Position numbers and translations under genes: made by a program. Positions 62,745 to 64,000 of a stretch of DNA of 64,000 nt are shown here, piece after piece. The first letter of the stretch is position 1. Every line of letters starts with the position of its first letter. The stretch covers positions 62,001-126,000 of the forward strand of contig NZ_LGUR01000106.1 in assembly GCF_001270495.1 (NCBI RefSeq), given 5' to 3'. Source of the stretch: Streptomyces viridochromogenes. GTDB lineage: Bacteria; Actinomycetota; Actinomycetes; Streptomycetales; Streptomycetaceae. The notes under the pieces are model-generated. The model did not search any database. It was not told the DNA's origin and saw only the letters and a list, made by a program, of their open reading frames with translations.

Positions 62745-64000
62745 ATGACGACAATCGCCAGCGCCACCGACACTTTGACGCGCGATGCCCTGACCGTTCT
62801 GCAGCCCGGCTTCACCGGCACCACCGCCCCCGACTGGCTGCTGCGCCGGCTCGGCGAGGGCCTCGCCTCCGTCGGCCTGTTCGGCCGCAACATCGCCTCG
62901 CCCGAGCAACTGGCCAAGCTGACGGCCCAGTTGCGGGTCGAGCGCGACGACGTCCTGGTCGCGATCGACGAGGAAGGGGGAGACGTGACGAGGCTGGAGG
63001 TCAGGGCCGGCTCCAGCTTCCCCGGCAACCACGCCCTCGGCGCGGTGGACGACGTGGAGCTGACCCGGGAGGTGGCCTTCGAACTCGGCCGTCGCCTGGC
63101 CGGCTGCGGGGTGAACCTCAACTGGGCCCCGTCGGCCGACGTGAACTCCAACCCCGCCAACCCGGTCATCGGCGTCCGCTCCTTCGGCGCCGACACCGCC
63201 CTGGTCGCCCGCCACACCGCGGCCTATGTCACCGGCCTCCAGTCGGCGGGCGTCGCCGCCTGCACCAAGCACTTCCCGGGCCACGGCGACACGGCGGTCG
63301 ACTCCCACCACGCGCTCCCGCGCATCGACGCGGCCCTGGACGTGCTGGCGGACCGCGAACTCTCCCCGTTCCGCGCGGCGATCGCCGCCGGCACGCGGGC
63401 GGTGATGAGCGCGCACATCCTCATCCCCGCCCTGGACCCCGACCACCCGGCGACCCTCTCCCGCCCGGTCCTGACCGACCTCCTGCGCGGCGACCTCGGC
63501 TACACCGGCCTGATCGTCACCGACGGCATGGAAATGCAGGCCATCGCGGCGACTTACGGCATCGAACGCGGCAGCGTCCTCGCCATCGCGGCCGGCGCCG
63601 ACGCGATCTGCGTGGGCGGCGGCCTGGCCGACGACGAGACGGTACGACACCTGCGCGACGCCCTGGTCGCAGCGGTCCGCTCGGGCGAACTCCCCGAGGA
63701 GCGGCTGGCGGAGGCCGCGCAACGGGTCCGCGAGCTTGCCCACTGGACGGCGACCGCGGCACCGGTGACCGACGGCGACGGCGACGGCCGGACGGACGTG
63801 GGCCTCGTCGCGGCCCGACGCGCGTTGCGGGTGACCCGCGCGGAAGGTGAGGCGGGCTTCACCCCCCTCACCGAACCGCCCTATGTCGCCGCCTTCACCC
63901 CGGTCGCGAACATCGCGGTCGGCGACGAGACACCGTGGGGCGTCGCCGCCGAACTGGCCCGACTGCTCCCCGGCACCGAGACCGGCAGCTACACGGGCGA
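62745..64000 (+). CDS. GH3 beta-N-acetylhexosaminidase (NagZ-like), 5' part
   Basis: At least 418 residues, cut by the window end. A GH3 catalytic barrel shows DEEGGDVTRLE (about 75), the KHFPGHGDT substrate loop (about 174) with downstream DSHHALP, and the nucleophile in VTDGMEMQA (about 259). The DSH histidine places it with NagZ-type N-acetylglucosaminidases rather than glucosidases. No signal peptide is seen, so it should cleave imported chitobiose or muropeptides in the cytoplasm, linking DasABC uptake to GlcNAc metabolism. Confidence 0.9.
   Translation, partial: MTTIASATDTLTRDALTVLQPGFTGTTAPDWLLRRLGEGLASVGLFGRNIASPEQLAKLTAQLRVERDDVLVAIDEEGGDVTRLEVRAGSSFPGNHALGAVDDVELTREVAFELGRRLAGCGVNLNWAPSADVNSNPANPVIGVRSFGADTALVARHTAAYVTGLQSAGVAACTKHFPGHGDTAVDSHHALPRIDAALDVLADRELSPFRAAIAAGTRAVMSAHILIPALDPDHPATLSRPVLTDLLRGDLGYTGLIVTDGMEMQAIAATYGIERGSVLAIAAGADAICVGGGLADDETVRHLRDALVAAVRSGELPEERLAEAAQRVRELAHWTATAAPVTDGDGDGRTDVGLVAARRALRVTRAEGEAGFTPLTEPPYVAAFTPVANIAVGDETPWGVAAELARLLPGTETGSYTG

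Overview
The window is high-GC actinobacterial chromosome, almost certainly from a Streptomyces close to but distinct from S. coelicolor. From memory, the gene order matches the S. coelicolor stretch from about SCO5183 to SCO5235: the wblC region, hisN, sigR-rsrA, the epi-isozizaene synthase/CYP170 pair, nrdABS, and dasR-dasABC. The proteins differ at many positions from those I remember. All gene calls are read from the sequence; synteny statements rest on memory. GC-rich DNA leaves long open frames antisense to nearly every gene, and these were discarded.

Left third (1-25.4 kb): a genome-maintenance and stress island. It holds the 3' end of an AdnB-type helicase-nuclease, an M20 peptidase, NudC, a mycoredoxin, UvrD2, and WblC (WhiB7). 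wblC lies behind a 5' leader with a WhiB7-type promoter, a well-translated 108-codon upstream ORF, a string of hairpins and an intrinsic terminator. Next come a coupled E1-like/ABC1-kinase pair, a YgjP-type metalloprotease, a TerD-AIM24 fusion followed by two AIM24 paralogues, a zincin, an SDR, MoaE, a PDZ-Lon membrane protease, a PPA1309 protein and a UPF0182 membrane protein.

Middle (25.4-45.7 kb): two identical initiator tRNA genes flank a Sel1-repeat protein. Then come an ABC importer whose binding-protein gene carries a frameshift, a Fur-family repressor, a CBS protein, HisN, a TetR/SMR efflux pair, RsgA-AroA, an M50-like membrane protein, an SRAP (YedK) protein, and SigR-RsrA with the sigma-R autoregulated promoter and the 55-residue extended start. 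They are followed by two coupled membrane HD/HD-GYP proteins, a TPR protein and peptide deformylase.

Right third (45.7-64 kb): the albaflavenone operon (epi-isozizaene synthase plus CYP170). Then class Ia ribonucleotide reductase nrdA-nrdB-nrdS behind a cobalamin riboswitch, with a small opposite-strand ORF in the nrdB-nrdS gap. Then a pyruvate/monocarboxylate uptake block (SSS symporter, DUF3311, YbdD, CstA). Last come the chitin/N-acetylglucosamine regulator dasR, divergent from dasABC across several dre-like operators, and a GH3 beta-N-acetylhexosaminidase running off the window.

No CRISPR array, prophage, transposase or integrase was seen. The items most worth a second look are the wblC attenuator leader, the TerD/AIM24 cluster, the E1-ABC1 pair, the degenerate HD partner, the importer frameshift, and the small ORF between nrdB and nrdS.
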